DNA from: VAZQ01 sp045811525 | Lineage (GTDB): Bacteria > Pseudomonadota > Alphaproteobacteria > Rhizobiales > Xanthobacteraceae | Direction of reading: 5' to 3' | NCBI GenBank assembly: GCA_045811525.1 | Contig: JBJMTV010000014.1 | Coordinates: 46,030 to 110,029, forward strand | Length of the DNA: 64,000 nucleotides | Shown here: positions 36,255-45,297 of the stretch, piece by piece | Layout of the letters: every line of letters starts with the position of its first letter | How positions within the stretch are numbered: the stretch's first letter is position 1 | The notes under the pieces: generated by a model | The model's input: the letters and a program-made list of their open reading frames with translations, nothing else | What the model was told of the DNA's origin: nothing | Database searches by the model: none | Program-made: the position numbers and the translations under genes

Positions 36255-37238
36255 TCAGTCCGCCAGCGAAGGGTGCCAAAGCGCCAACAAACCGTCAAGA
36301 TTGAGCCGCTCGACGGCTTGGATGCCGGCCCAGCTTTCGAGCCGGCGTGCCAGGTCGGCAAGGCCGATCGCCTGGAGCGCGCCCACTGCCGCAGTATGCA
36401 GGAACGGCAGATCGCTCAAGCGATCACGCATGCGAAAGTCACGCACGGGCGTGCTCGGATCGATCTTCTTTTCTTTCGCCAGCCAAGCGATCGCGGCCCT
36501 CTCGTCGCCGAGCTCGTCGACAAGCTTGAGCGGCACACCCTGGCGACCGGTAAATACGCGGCCGTCGGCGACACGCTCCAATGCTGCGTCATCGAGATTG
36601 CGCCGCGTCTGCACCAGCCGACGGAACCAGGCGTAGGAATCCGCAACCAGGGCTTCGATGGCGGCGCGCGCCTCGGGCGAGGTGGGCTCAAACCCATTGG
36701 GCGAAGCCTTGAGCGGCGAGGATTTGATCTCCTCCATCTTTATACCGAGCATCTTCAACAGATCGGCGACATTGGGATACTGGAACAGGACGCCGATCGA
36801 GCCGACGAGCGAGGTCTCCTGCGCGACGATGTGATCGGCGGCAATGGCGGTGATGTAGCCGCCCGACGCGGCAAGTCCATCGACTACGACGACGAGAGGC
36901 TTCTGCTCTTTCAACCGCAGGAGAGAATCATAAAGCTGCTCGGACCCGGCGGTGGTTCCGCCGGGGCTGTTGACGTGGACGATCACCGCACGCGCACGCG
37001 ACTTGCCTAGCCGCTCCAGGGCCTCGACCCGCTCCTGGTCGCTGCGGATCAGCCCAGTGATGGTGATGCGGGCAATCGACCCGCTGGTCCCCCCGGCCAG
37101 CATGCCACCGCCTCTGCGCAGCGTCGCAGCAAGGGCGACAACGGCGAGAATGGCAATCGCTACGGCGAGCACGCGCCAGAAGGTGAGCTTGCGTCGCATG
37201 CGCCGGCGATCGACGATGGTATCGGCATCGAGCGCCAT
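36255..37238 (-). CDS. sppA: signal peptide peptidase SppA
   Basis: SppA degrades released signal peptides in the inner membrane. After an N-terminal anchor (about 21-40, FWRVLAVAIAILAVVALA), the short bacterial SppA form shows the Ser/Lys dyad: Ser125 in GLAASGGYIT and Lys177 in IKSSPLKASPN. VNSPGGTTAGSE is the oxyanion strand. AAGGAG precedes the ATG. The 327-residue length is that of the single-domain (half-length) family. It follows rpsA and precedes ihfB. Confidence 0.93.
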   Translation of the reverse strand: MALDADTIVDRRRMRRKLTFWRVLAVAIAILAVVALAATLRRGGGMLAGGTSGSIARITITGLIRSDQERVEALERLGKSRARAVIVHVNSPGGTTAGSEQLYDSLLRLKEQKPLVVVVDGLAASGGYITAIAADHIVAQETSLVGSIGVLFQYPNVADLLKMLGIKMEEIKSSPLKASPNGFEPTSPEARAAIEALVADSYAWFRRLVQTRRNLDDAALERVADGRVFTGRQGVPLKLVDELGDERAAIAWLAKEKKIDPSTPVRDFRMRDRLSDLPFLHTAAVGALQAIGLADLARRLESWAGIQAVERLNLDGLLALWHPSLAD

Positions 37239-37388
37239 GAATTGTCTCCTTCAAAGAGTTTCGCGAGGACAGTGGCGCCACCGCCAACCGGCGTCAATGC
37301 GGCGGACGGTGGCACTTAGAAGATGCGCGGAGCCCGGCCCATGCCGCGTGGAGACTGCCACCCGCACGGTGCAGTGATCCGCCCGGGA

Positions 37389-37413
37389 AGGCGGTCACAG
37401 CTTGCGACCGCCT
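37389..37413 (-). terminator. possible terminator hairpin downstream of rpsA
   Basis: AGGCGGTC pairs with GACCGCCT across a 9-nt loop, 38 bp after the rpsA stop. There is no U-tract, so it may be a Rho-assisted site or a 3' stabilising stem. Confidence 0.35.
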
Positions 37414-37450
37414 CCGAGCCCGAGCTTCGGGCCAGCGAAACGAGCGCCGG

Positions 37451-39190
37451 TTACTCCTCGTCCTCGTCGGTTTCGGCGGTTTCGGCTGGCTTCTCCGTGG
37501 CGCGCTTGAGCGCCGTCCCGAGAATGTCACCGAGCGTCGCGCCGGAATCGGAGGAGCCGTATTGCGCGATGGCCTCCTTTTCCTCTGCGACCTCGAGCGC
37601 CTTGATCGACACCTGTACCTTTTGTCCGCGGCGGTCGAACTGAATCACGCGACCGTCGACCTTCTGCCCGGGAGCGAACCGCTCGGGCCGCTGCTCGCCG
37701 CGGTCACGCGCAAGCTCCGCGCGCTTGATGAAGGTGGTCAGATCGGTGCCGACGATCTTCACCTCGAGGCCGCCTTCCTTGACCTCCGTGACCTCGCAGG
37801 TCACGACCGAGCCCTTCTTGAGGTCGCCCGCGGCGTCCATCGGGTCACCGTCGAGCTGCTTGACGCCGAGTGAGATGCGCTCCTTCTCGACATCGACGTC
37901 AAGCACCTTCGCGCGCACCGTATCGCCCTTCTTGTAGTCGTCGATCACCTGCTCGCCGGGCCGCTTCCAATCCAGATCGGAGAGATGCACCATCCCGTCC
38001 ACGTCCCCATCAAGGCCGAGGAACAGGCCAAACTCGGTCTTGTTCTTGACCTCGCCCTCGACCACCGACCCGGGAGGATACTTTTCGACGAACACCTCCC
38101 ACGGATTGCGCATGGTCTGCTTGAGACCGAGCGAGATGCGCCGCTTGACCGGGTCGACTTCGAGGATCTGCACCTCGACCTCTTGGGAGGTGGCGACGAT
38201 CTTGCCGGGATGCACGTTCTTCTTGGTCCAGGACATCTCGGAGACGTGGATGAGCCCCTCGATGCCGGGCTCGAGCTCAACAAACGCGCCGTAATCCGTG
38301 ATGTTGGTCACGCGGCCTGTGTAACGCGCGGCGACCGGGTACTTGGCCTCGATCCCCTGCCAGGGATCGTCCTGCAACTGCTTCATGCCAAGCGAGATCC
38401 GGTGAGTCTCGTGATTGATCTTGATGATCTTCACTTTCACCTGCTGGCCGATATTGAGAACCTCGGTCGGATGGTTGACCCGCCGCCAGGCAATGTCGGT
38501 CACATGCAGCAGGCCGTCGATGCCGCCAAGATCGACGAAGGCGCCGTAGTCGGTAATGTTCTTGACGACGCCGTCGATGACCTGGCCCTCCTCCAGGTTC
38601 TGCACCAGCTCCTGGCGTTGCTCGGCGCGGGTTTCCTCGAGCACAGTGCGGCGCGAGACGACGATGTTGCCGCGGCGGCGGTCCATCTTCAGAATCTGGA
38701 ACGACTGCGGCTGGTTCATCAGCGGGGAGACGTCGCGGATCGGCCGGATATCGACCTGGCTGCGCGGCAGGAACGCCACAGCCCCGTCGAGATCAACGGT
38801 GAAGCCGCCCTTCACCTGGTTGAAGATCATGCCCTGCACCTTCTCATTATTGTTGAAGGCCTTCTCGAGCTTGCCCCAGCTCTCCTCACGGCGCGCCTTG
38901 TCGCGCGAGAGCACGGCCTCGCCCAGCGCGTTCTCCACCCGCTCGAGATAGACCTCGACGGTATCGCCGATCTTGATCTCCCCCTGCCGGCCCGGTCCGG
39001 TGAACTCGCGCAACGCCACGCGCCCTTCGGTCTTGGCGCCAACGTCAATGACAGCGAGATCCTTCTCGATGCCAACGACGGTGCCTTTCACGACGGTGCC
39101 CTCCTGCGGACTCCCGTGAGCGAGGGAATCTTCCAGCATTGCCGCGAAATCCTCGCGCGACGGACTAGCGGAAGTGACGGCGGTGACCAT
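37451..39190 (-). CDS. rpsA: 30S ribosomal protein S1
   Basis: S1 binds mRNA and helps initiate translation. The 579-residue product has six S1 repeats, for example GTVVGIEKDLAVIDVGAKTEG, GVVKNITDYGAFVDLGGIDG and GRVTNITDYGAFVELEPGIEG-type units. The acidic C-terminal tail is typical of alphaproteobacteria. The ATG at 39190 (MVTAVTSASPSREDFA) has AGGAG 5-6 nt upstream; the longer frame to 39427 is intergenic. cmk lies 199 bp upstream on the same strand. Confidence 0.97.
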   Translation of the reverse strand: MVTAVTSASPSREDFAAMLEDSLAHGSPQEGTVVKGTVVGIEKDLAVIDVGAKTEGRVALREFTGPGRQGEIKIGDTVEVYLERVENALGEAVLSRDKARREESWGKLEKAFNNNEKVQGMIFNQVKGGFTVDLDGAVAFLPRSQVDIRPIRDVSPLMNQPQSFQILKMDRRRGNIVVSRRTVLEETRAEQRQELVQNLEEGQVIDGVVKNITDYGAFVDLGGIDGLLHVTDIAWRRVNHPTEVLNIGQQVKVKIIKINHETHRISLGMKQLQDDPWQGIEAKYPVAARYTGRVTNITDYGAFVELEPGIEGLIHVSEMSWTKKNVHPGKIVATSQEVEVQILEVDPVKRRISLGLKQTMRNPWEVFVEKYPPGSVVEGEVKNKTEFGLFLGLDGDVDGMVHLSDLDWKRPGEQVIDDYKKGDTVRAKVLDVDVEKERISLGVKQLDGDPMDAAGDLKKGSVVTCEVTEVKEGGLEVKIVGTDLTTFIKRAELARDRGEQRPERFAPGQKVDGRVIQFDRRGQKVQVSIKALEVAEEKEAIAQYGSSDSGATLGDILGTALKRATEKPAETAETDEDEE

Positions 39191-39389
39191 GAGCTCTCCT
39201 GGGTGGTGGTATGGCGATAAAGGGTTTGCGGCCGTCTCGTGCGCAGCCTCGGCGTAGCCCGCGACGGCCCAGGGGCCGCCACGCATCGCTACCGGCCCGA
39301 CCTGCGGGCGCTCGAAACGGGAATCTTGCACGGGCACGCCCATCACGGAGCGGGCGGAGCAGGCTCTTCCTCCAACGACGAGGGTACGG

Positions 39390-40028
39390 TCAACCGCGCC
39401 CTCGGCCTGCTCGGACGGCTTCGACAATCTCGACGGCGGCCCGGAACGCCGCGTCTATATCCAAATCGGTGGTATCGAGCAAGTGTGCATCAGGGGCGAC
39501 TTTGAGCGGAGCGGCGGCGCGGCTCATGTCGCGCGCGTCACGCTGCTCGATATCGGCAAGCACGTCAGCCAGGGTTGCCGCCGCGTCCAGCGCCTTTATC
39601 TCGAGCGTACGCCGCTGCGCCCGCACCTGCGGGGACGCGGTGACGAAGATTTTGACCGGCGCGTCCGGGAAGATGACAGTACCGATGTCGCGGCCGTCGA
39701 GCACGGCGCCCGCTGGGGTGCGGCCGAACCGGCGCTGAAGCGCGAGCAGCGCGGCACGCACCTCTGCCATGGCTGCCACAACGGACGCCGCCTCCCCGAC
39801 GGCCTGGCTCTTGAGCGCAGGGTCGTCGAGCCGCGCGGGGTCGAGCGCCTCGGCCGCCGCCAGCGCGCGCGCACGATTAGCCGGCGAGTGGCCGGCGTCG
39901 AGCAATGCTTTTGCCACGCCGCGGTAGATGAGCCCCGTGTCCAGGTGAGGCAGGCCGTAATGCGAGGCGAGCCGCTTCGCCAGCGTGCCTTTCCCCGAGG
40001 CAGCCGGCCCGTCAATTGCGATGATCAT
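39390..40028 (-). CDS. cmk: cytidylate kinase
   Basis: Cmk phosphorylates CMP and dCMP. The P-loop is GPAASGKGT (7-15), followed by YGLPHLDTGLIYRGVA; LDGRDIGTVIFPDAPVK and QRDARDMSRAAAPL are the CMP-binding and lid motifs. The 212-residue length is standard. It sits in the conserved aroA-cmk-rpsA order and is probably co-transcribed with aroA, 181 bp upstream. Confidence 0.95.
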   Translation of the reverse strand: MIIAIDGPAASGKGTLAKRLASHYGLPHLDTGLIYRGVAKALLDAGHSPANRARALAAAEALDPARLDDPALKSQAVGEAASVVAAMAEVRAALLALQRRFGRTPAGAVLDGRDIGTVIFPDAPVKIFVTASPQVRAQRRTLEIKALDAAATLADVLADIEQRDARDMSRAAAPLKVAPDAHLLDTTDLDIDAAFRAAVEIVEAVRAGRGRG

Positions 40029-40209
40029 GCTGCTCTCTTACGGCCGCGAGGTCTAGCGAGCTTGCCGGACCCCGGCTGAGTCGCAAGTTTGCAATCTCTC
40101 GCTAGCGCGCTGAGGAGCCTCGCCGCCCGCAAGCGTGAGGACCATCGCCCCTGTTGGTGGGCTGGGATGATGACGGGCTCCAGGCGGGTGCGCATCACCT
40201 CTCTCGTGC

Positions 40210-41547
40210 TCAACTGAGCTCCGCGCCGAGGCTTCGCATCATCTCCACGTAGCCGGGGAAGCTGGTTCCGATGAAACTCATGTCGTCCACCATGACCGGC
40301 TCTGTGCTCGCCAGTCCCATCCCGAGGAAAGCCATGGCGATGCGATGATCCATGTGCGTGAGCACTTTGCCACCGCCGCGCGGCGGTCGTCCTTCACCGT
40401 GCACGATGAGGTCATCCTCGTGCATCTCCATCGAAACCCCGTTTGCCTCGAGCCCGGCGGCGATGGCCGCGAGCCGATCCGACTCCTTGACACGCAGCTC
40501 GCCAAGACCGCGCATGCGAGTTGTGCCTTCGGCGAAGCTCGCCGCCACTGCCAGGACGGGATATTCGTCGATCATGGCCGGGGCGCGCGCCGCTGGCACC
40601 TCGACGCCGCGCAAGCTCGATCCACGCACGCGCAGATCGGCCATTTCCTCGCCGCCGTCACCGCGAACCGCGAGCACATCGATGTCGGCTCCCATTTCCC
40701 GCAACGTGGTGATGAGGCCGGTGCGCAGCGGGTTGGTCATCACGTCGGTGAGGATCACGTCCGAGCCCGCGACGATCAGCGCGGCGACCAGCGGAAATGC
40801 CGCGGAGGATGGATCGGCCGGCACAACGACCGCCGCCGGAGCGAGCTCCGGCTGGCCTTTGACGGTGATCCTGCGGCCGCGTTCGCCTTCCGCTTCGACC
40901 CTGACCTCGGCGCCGAAATGCGCGAGCAGCCGCTCGGTGTGATCGCGACTCGCGTCGGTCTCGATGACGGTGGTCTCTCCGGGAGCTGCGAGGCCTGCGA
41001 GCAGCACCGCCGACTTGATCTGCGCCGACGGCACCGGCGTGCGGTAGGTGATGGGAATGGGATCGCGAGCGCCGGCAAGCGTCAGCGGCAGGAGCCCGCG
41101 CTCAGTGACATGCAGGGTGCGGGCGCCCATGCGACTGATCGGATCGAGGATGCGGCCCATCGGCCGCTTGCGCAGACTTTCGTCACCATCGAACGTGACC
41201 GTCACCGGAGCACCCGCCACTGCCCCCATGGTCAAGCGGCAACCGGTGCCGGAATTGCCGAAATCGAGAACCGAGCGCGGCGTGCGAAATCCGCTCACGC
41301 CCACACCGCGCACGCTCCATTCGCCCTCGCCACACCGTTCCACCTCGGCGCCAAGCGCGGCCATGACCTTGCTGGTGTTGATGACGTCCTCGCCCTCCAA
41401 GAGCCCGGTAATGCGCGTCGGGCCCACGGTGAGCGCCCCAATGATGAGCGCGCGGTGCGAAATCGACTTGTCTCCGGGCACGCGCACGCGGCCGTTGAGT
41501 GCCGGCGAGCGACGCGCAGTGAGCGGAGACGGGGCAGCCTGGGCCAT
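40210..41547 (-). CDS. aroA: 3-phosphoshikimate 1-carboxyvinyltransferase (EPSP synthase)
   Basis: AroA joins shikimate-3-phosphate and phosphoenolpyruvate in the pathway to aromatic amino acids. VPGDKSISHRALI carries the substrate-binding Lys27; LDFGNSGTGCRLTMG, DGDESLRKRPMGR and MIDEYPVLAVAASFAEG are the further active-site loops. The GNSGTGCR stretch with RKRPM is the pattern of class II enzymes, which are often glyphosate-tolerant; this is inference from motifs. The ATG at 41547 has GAGG at good spacing and gives the usual 445 residues. Confidence 0.96.
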   Translation of the reverse strand: MAQAAPSPLTARRSPALNGRVRVPGDKSISHRALIIGALTVGPTRITGLLEGEDVINTSKVMAALGAEVERCGEGEWSVRGVGVSGFRTPRSVLDFGNSGTGCRLTMGAVAGAPVTVTFDGDESLRKRPMGRILDPISRMGARTLHVTERGLLPLTLAGARDPIPITYRTPVPSAQIKSAVLLAGLAAPGETTVIETDASRDHTERLLAHFGAEVRVEAEGERGRRITVKGQPELAPAAVVVPADPSSAAFPLVAALIVAGSDVILTDVMTNPLRTGLITTLREMGADIDVLAVRGDGGEEMADLRVRGSSLRGVEVPAARAPAMIDEYPVLAVAASFAEGTTRMRGLGELRVKESDRLAAIAAGLEANGVSMEMHEDDLIVHGEGRPPRGGGKVLTHMDHRIAMAFLGMGLASTEPVMVDDMSFIGTSFPGYVEMMRSLGAELS

Positions 41548-41779
41548 CGGCGCCCTCATTGTGGAGAGAGGCGTTGCACTTAGCACGCGCGGTAGGAGCC
41601 GTCATCCCGGGGGCGGCGCGGGGGGATCGTCCCTTGCACACGCGGCCAATGACGCCCCCAAGCCGCTTCTCGCGCCGTCCCATGTCCCCTTCGATGCCCC
41701 TTCCCTCGCTATTGACAGTGGCAGGGCAACTCGCCAAGTGAGGCTCCTCATTTCAGGCCCGCTCTCAAGGATCCGAACA

Positions 41780-42199
41780 GTGGCGAAACCCGAGCTCGGC
41801 ACCAAACGTCTTTGCCTACATTGCGCGGCAAAGTTCTATGACCTCAACAAGGACCCGATCGTTTGCCCCAAGTGCAACACGAAGCTGGAACTCACGGCGG
41901 CAAGTGCCCGCGGGCGCCCGGAGCCGGTGAGCGCAGCGCGCGCGACGGCGGCAGCCGAGGAGGAGGCGGTGGTGGCCCCGGAGACGGCAGACGCCGAGTT
42001 CGTATCGCTCGAGGAAGCCGACGCCGAGTCGCAGGGCAAGAAGACGGGAGCCACCGAGGCGGTCGAGGGGACGGACGAGGACGTCGAGATCGAGGACGAC
42101 GAGCCGATGGACGACGCCACCTTCATCGAGGAGCAGGAGGAGGGCGACGACGACGTGACCGACATCATCGGCGACGTCGAGGACGAGGAAGAAACCTGA
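41780..42199 (+). CDS. FYDLN-acid family protein (TIGR02300)
   Basis: The 139-residue product starts MAKPELGTKRLCLHCAAKFYDLN. It has a four-cysteine zinc-ribbon pattern (CLHCAAKFYDLNKDPIVCPKC) and a very acidic tail of Glu and Asp. This is the alphaproteobacterial TIGR02300/FYDLN_acid family, whose role is unknown. The GTG at 41780 has AAGGA about 8 nt upstream; the longer upstream frame is a shadow of aroA. It is divergent from aroA and precedes a tRNA-Ala, a conserved arrangement in this order. Confidence 0.92.
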   Translation: MAKPELGTKRLCLHCAAKFYDLNKDPIVCPKCNTKLELTAASARGRPEPVSAARATAAAEEEAVVAPETADAEFVSLEEADAESQGKKTGATEAVEGTDEDVEIEDDEPMDDATFIEEQEEGDDDVTDIIGDVEDEEET

Positions 42200-42444
42200 T
42201 ATCTCCGGCCGCGACACGAGCGCGTTCCCGCGAGCGTCACCCCTTCCCGTGCGGGAATATGAGGAGAGCGGCGGCGCCACTTAGATCAGGAGATGCCATG
42301 CGAGGTGCGCCAGCGGCATAATTGCGCCAATTGCAAAAACCGCGGCCGTCTGCTCTAACCGCGCACGTCAAAGACGGAAATTCAGAGGTGCCAAAACGGT
42401 GCCCGGGCCGAGATCCCAAACCGGCAAGGCATGAGCAAAGACCA

Positions 42445-42520
<76 letters not shown>

Positions 42521-42551
42521 AATAAGCAGTTGATTTGATTCTGTCTTTCTG

Positions 42552-42579
42552 GACCGCCGCCGAGCGGTCTTTTTGTTTA
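42552..42579 (+). terminator. intrinsic terminator after tRNA-Ala
   Basis: GACCGC and GCGGTC pair across a 6-nt loop and are followed by TTTTTTGTTT. Confidence 0.85.
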
Positions 42580-42591
42580 GCAATGCCGTAG

Positions 42592-42879
42592 CTACTCGCC
42601 ATTGGTCAGTGTGTTTACTCGGAAAAGAAGCCGCCCGGCACAAGGTCGGGCGGTATTAGCTACGAGGAGCAACTTCACCATGTGCGGCTGCTCGTCGGCC
42701 ACTCGGACAGCCCACGGGAACATCCCCTCATGTGGAAAGTATGAGTCGAACCGGACGCGCGGGCGATGCCGCCGCGGGCGTACGGATCGATCTTTGCGCT
42801 GGTGCGAGTCGCGCCTTTTCTCCTCGCAGTTGATCGACACGATGATGTGTCGCCGGTGCTTCTCCTCTGGAGTGAGCAT
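42592..42879 (-). CDS. hypothetical basic protein overlapping the upstream gene (tentative)
   Basis: The frame starts with an ATG that overlaps the stop of the upstream gene as TGATG, which suggests translational coupling. The 95-residue product is basic (RRDSHQRKDRSVRPRRHRP) with a mixed C-terminal half. I recognise no family and no clear membrane segment. It lies next to the tRNA terminator at the edge of the accessory segment. It could be a spurious frame; overlap and codon context are the only support. Confidence 0.35.
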   Translation of the reverse strand: MLTPEEKHRRHIIVSINCEEKRRDSHQRKDRSVRPRRHRPRVRFDSYFPHEGMFPWAVRVADEQPHMVKLLLVANTARPCAGRLLFRVNTLTNGE

Positions 42880-43271
42880 CAGATAGCTCCTTCGCCAAGG
42901 AAGAAGCACGTCTCGATTCCGAGCAAGATGAACAGCGTCGGCTGTCCGTCCGGGGCGTGTTCATTCAGAGGATGGATGATGTCGCGCGGGATCAGCTTCC
43001 AGCTTCCATTCGGGAGCTGGTAGTAGCCGTCATCGCCGTTGTCGGTTGCGCTTACGCGAGACAGCGTGCGGAAGACCTCGGCGTGGTTGCAGCACTTCGC
43101 CCAGCCCTTGACCTTGCGGGGCATGCTGCCCGGCATTGTCTCGGCGTTTTGACAGCAAGACTGGTGCTGAGTCGGGATGCCGGGCAAATCATGGGCGAGC
43201 GAAGATGCCGCCCATAGGATCACCGCTGCGCCGGTAAGCACAGCGTACGTGAACATTTTGTGAAGGAGCAT
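42879..43271 (-). CDS. exported cysteine-containing hypothetical protein
   Basis: The 130-residue product begins with a signal peptide (residues 1-26, VLTGAAVILWAASSLAHD). A mature part with paired cysteines follows (QSCCQNAE, AKCCNHAEVFRT, ETCFF) and a PNGSWKLIPRDIIHPLNEHAPDG stretch. Similar small periplasmic proteins with a WK.IP.DIIH motif are common as hypothetical proteins in Hyphomicrobiales. The cysteines probably form disulfides or bind metal. It may be co-translated with the downstream frame at 42592-42879. Confidence 0.65.
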   Translation of the reverse strand: MLLHKMFTYAVLTGAAVILWAASSLAHDLPGIPTQHQSCCQNAETMPGSMPRKVKGWAKCCNHAEVFRTLSRVSATDNGDDGYYQLPNGSWKLIPRDIIHPLNEHAPDGQPTLFILLGIETCFFLGEGAI

Positions 43272-43369
43272 TGCAGCCTCCGGGTAGCACCGCGCGAACC
43301 CGTCGTTTGGTGCTGGCGAAGGCCGTCTATTTCTATTGTAGCGCCGTTCGTGCCTGGAAGCACACGGGA

Positions 43370-44059
43370 TTAGCGAGCGCTGGTGCGGCGATGCGGCTTT
43401 TGCTTTCTGGACTGGAAGTCTTCGTACCTGTCCGTCAGGTCGTAAACGTACTCCGTGATTGCATGCACAAACACCTGCAGGTCTTCGGCGTCTTGAGGCG
43501 TAATCGACGTGTCGTCCTCCTCCTCCGGGTGCGCCGCAAGGTTTCGAAATGCATGCAAGTCTTGGCTCCAGTTGAAAAGCCGCTCGTCGATAATCTTGCG
43601 ATCTCTAAGCTCCCTGATGCCGGCTCCGAGCATCAAGCGTCTCTTACCCTCCCCTTCCTTTGGGCTAAGGATATGCCGAGACATCGCTTCTAATGCCCGC
43701 CCAAACATGGCGCAGGCGGCGATGTATGCGCCTGCTTGCATGGCTCTGTGTGCTTCTAGGAGCGATTGGGTCAATACTTTGGGAATGCGCCGACTTGAGA
43801 ATACCTTGGGAGGATCAGGATATAGACGGGTTACGTCTGACCACCGGTCGTCCTCCGCATCAATCCCTCCGAATTCAAGTTGAACAGACCTACCAGCCAC
43901 CAGTGTGTGACAGCTTGGACATTCACCAATATGAAGGCGCTCTCCGTACGGCTCACCCTCCTCGTGACTGATTCCCGCCTGTTCAGCGACTCCCTTTTGT
44001 ATAGCCGCAACCTTGGCTTTACAGTTGGGGCAGTCGATGATGAACGTCTTCTCTGTCAT
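43370..44059 (-). CDS. DUF4145-domain protein with N-terminal zinc ribbon
   Basis: The 229-residue product starts MTEKTFIIDCPNCKAKVAAI and has two CxxC pairs (CPNC and CPSC), forming a zinc ribbon. A DUF4145 domain follows (about 90-210: EAHRAMQAGAYIAACAMFGRALEAM, LMLGAGIRELRDRKIID and FRNLAAHPEEED). DUF4145 proteins are frequent in accessory regions and near restriction or toxin genes, but no function is proven. The ATG at 44059 was chosen because the ribbon follows directly. GC content is lower than in the core genes. Confidence 0.75.
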   Translation of the reverse strand: MTEKTFIIDCPNCKAKVAAIQKGVAEQAGISHEEGEPYGERLHIGECPSCHTLVAGRSVQLEFGGIDAEDDRWSDVTRLYPDPPKVFSSRRIPKVLTQSLLEAHRAMQAGAYIAACAMFGRALEAMSRHILSPKEGEGKRRLMLGAGIRELRDRKIIDERLFNWSQDLHAFRNLAAHPEEEDDTSITPQDAEDLQVFVHAITEYVYDLTDRYEDFQSRKQKPHRRTSAR

Positions 44060-44119
44060 TCGATCATCTCGCGTGACCATTGATGTGCACAGCGCGGTCC
44101 CGCGCTGTGACCGCAAAGA

Positions 44120-44275
44120 CTACTTGCGCGCCCCTTGCCCTTTCTTCTCGTCCTGTGAGAGGACGGAAGCGGCAAGCTTCTTGGATTCTGATGTCGTCGG
44201 CTTCTTCGCGCCGCTCAATACCTTGGATGCGAGTGTCGAGAGCTTGCTCGACGACTGCTTCTCACCATATGTCAC
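44120..44275 (-). CDS. small Lys/Ser-rich conserved protein (51 aa)
   Basis: A GTG-started frame of 51 codons encodes VTYGEKQSSSKLSTLASKVL and then GAKKPTTSESKKLAASVLSQ with a basic tail ending GQGARK. The ASKVL...SKKLAASVLSQ pattern resembles very small conserved hypothetical proteins found in many proteobacteria. The frame is closed by a stop just upstream, so GTG is the only good start. No function is known. Confidence 0.5.
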   Translation of the reverse strand: MTYGEKQSSSKLSTLASKVLSGAKKPTTSESKKLAASVLSQDEKKGQGARK

Positions 44276-44474
44276 CTGTCAGTGGACACGATTGTTGGGA
44301 TTGCAGTACGATCCCGCCCGCCGCTGGAGGCTAATTCCCCCAGCGACGAGCGGCCGGTCATCTTCTGACGGCTTGCCACACGGGATACTCCTGACGCCGG
44401 TCGCGGCCGGCAGATTGAGGGTCCATGCCACTGGGGTCTGTTTTCTCAGGACCGAGCCCCTCTGGCAGTGAAGG

Positions 44475-45011
44475 CTAAGAAGCGGCTGCCGATGTCTCGG
44501 TGGCCGCTTCTTCATTTTGGTCTTGTACTGGTTCTTCGTCGCCGCCGTGATCGGCACCATTCGTTGCCGCCGCAGACCTTGCTTGGCGGACGTTCGGATA
44601 CCAGGCCAGCAATCCGAAACGGCCATTTGGCAGCTTGTGGAATGTGGTGTTGTTTTTGGAGAGGGAGTTTCGGAGTGACTGGCGTGCCACTTCCTCGGAC
44701 TTTGTGTGGAACTGATAACCGCCTTGTACGAGCGCCTCGTGTATTTCGTTGATCGAGGCAGCTCCGAGGTCCTGCATCCGACGCATCTCAAGAATGGTGC
44801 GCACCGCTGTTGCGAGCGGCTGGCCGTAGAACAGGTCCGACCTGATGCCCAGTGAGGAGCCGGTTGCGGCGTTTTCGAGCGAATAAAGCGGAGCGCGCCC
44901 ATTCACGCTGCAAAGCGTGTTGACCGTCTCCTTCTTCCGGCGGAGCTCCGACTCCAGTTGCCCGATGTCGGCAGCCAGCTCTTCAATCGCTTGGTCCAGG
45001 GTCTTAGACAC
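44475..45011 (-). CDS. coiled-coil protein with HARE-HTH-like winged helix
   Basis: The 178-residue product starts with a short coiled coil (about 1-35: LDQAIEELAADIGQLESELR). From about 65 to 135 it shows a winged-helix pattern: AVRTILEMRRMQDLGAASIN, EIHEALVQGGYQFHT, LRNSLSKNNTTFHKLPNGRF. This resembles HARE-HTH domains, which link to restriction, chromatin and RNA polymerase proteins. The tail is acidic and disordered. The GTG at 45011 has GAGAGG about 8 nt upstream, and a candidate promoter lies just before it. It is divergent from the LexA-box cassette. Confidence 0.65.
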   Translation of the reverse strand: MSKTLDQAIEELAADIGQLESELRRKKETVNTLCSVNGRAPLYSLENAATGSSLGIRSDLFYGQPLATAVRTILEMRRMQDLGAASINEIHEALVQGGYQFHTKSEEVARQSLRNSLSKNNTTFHKLPNGRFGLLAWYPNVRQARSAAATNGADHGGDEEPVQDQNEEAATETSAAAS

Positions 45012-45043
45012 GGCAAAACCTCTCAGTCCTGATGTTCGAGTTC

Positions 45044-45072
45044 CATATAGCTGGGGCGCCACGCGGCCACAA
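45044..45072 (-). promoter_or_regulatory. candidate sigma-70 promoter for the HARE-HTH-like gene
   Basis: On the minus strand TTGTGG and TATATG are spaced by 17 nt, about 30 nt upstream of the GTG start. Motif match only. Confidence 0.35.
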
Positions 45073-45271
45073 GTGGTAAGGTTAAGGAACCGTATATAGG
45101 ACATATAAGGCTTGGGACGCCTCACCTATCTCCTTGATCAAAGATGTAATTCTGCGCAGAGATCACTTATAAACATAGCGCACAAGATATTTACTCCGTT
45201 TGGTTTTGGGTTTGACCGAATTCTTGATTCGGCGGGGAAAGGGAATCTTCACGTCGCGTTACCAGACTCTT

Positions 45272-45289
45272 GTTGTTCAGCTGTTGTTC
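45272..45289 (+). promoter_or_regulatory. LexA (SOS) box 1, GTTC-N7-GTTC
   Basis: GTTGTTC-agct-GTTGTTC contains the exact alphaproteobacterial LexA site GTTC-N7-GTTC (45275-45289). It lies just upstream of the -35 element of the promoter serving 45366 and 45752. Confidence 0.75.
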
Positions 45290-45297
45290 CGAATCAC

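Noticed and set aside
42766..43217. plus-strand frames opposite the exported cysteine protein
   Set aside because: Antisense to a gene with a clear signal peptide and conserved stretch.
44013..44471. 152-codon plus-strand frame in the accessory segment
   Set aside because: No start signal or family; the opposite strand carries the better-supported 51-codon gene.
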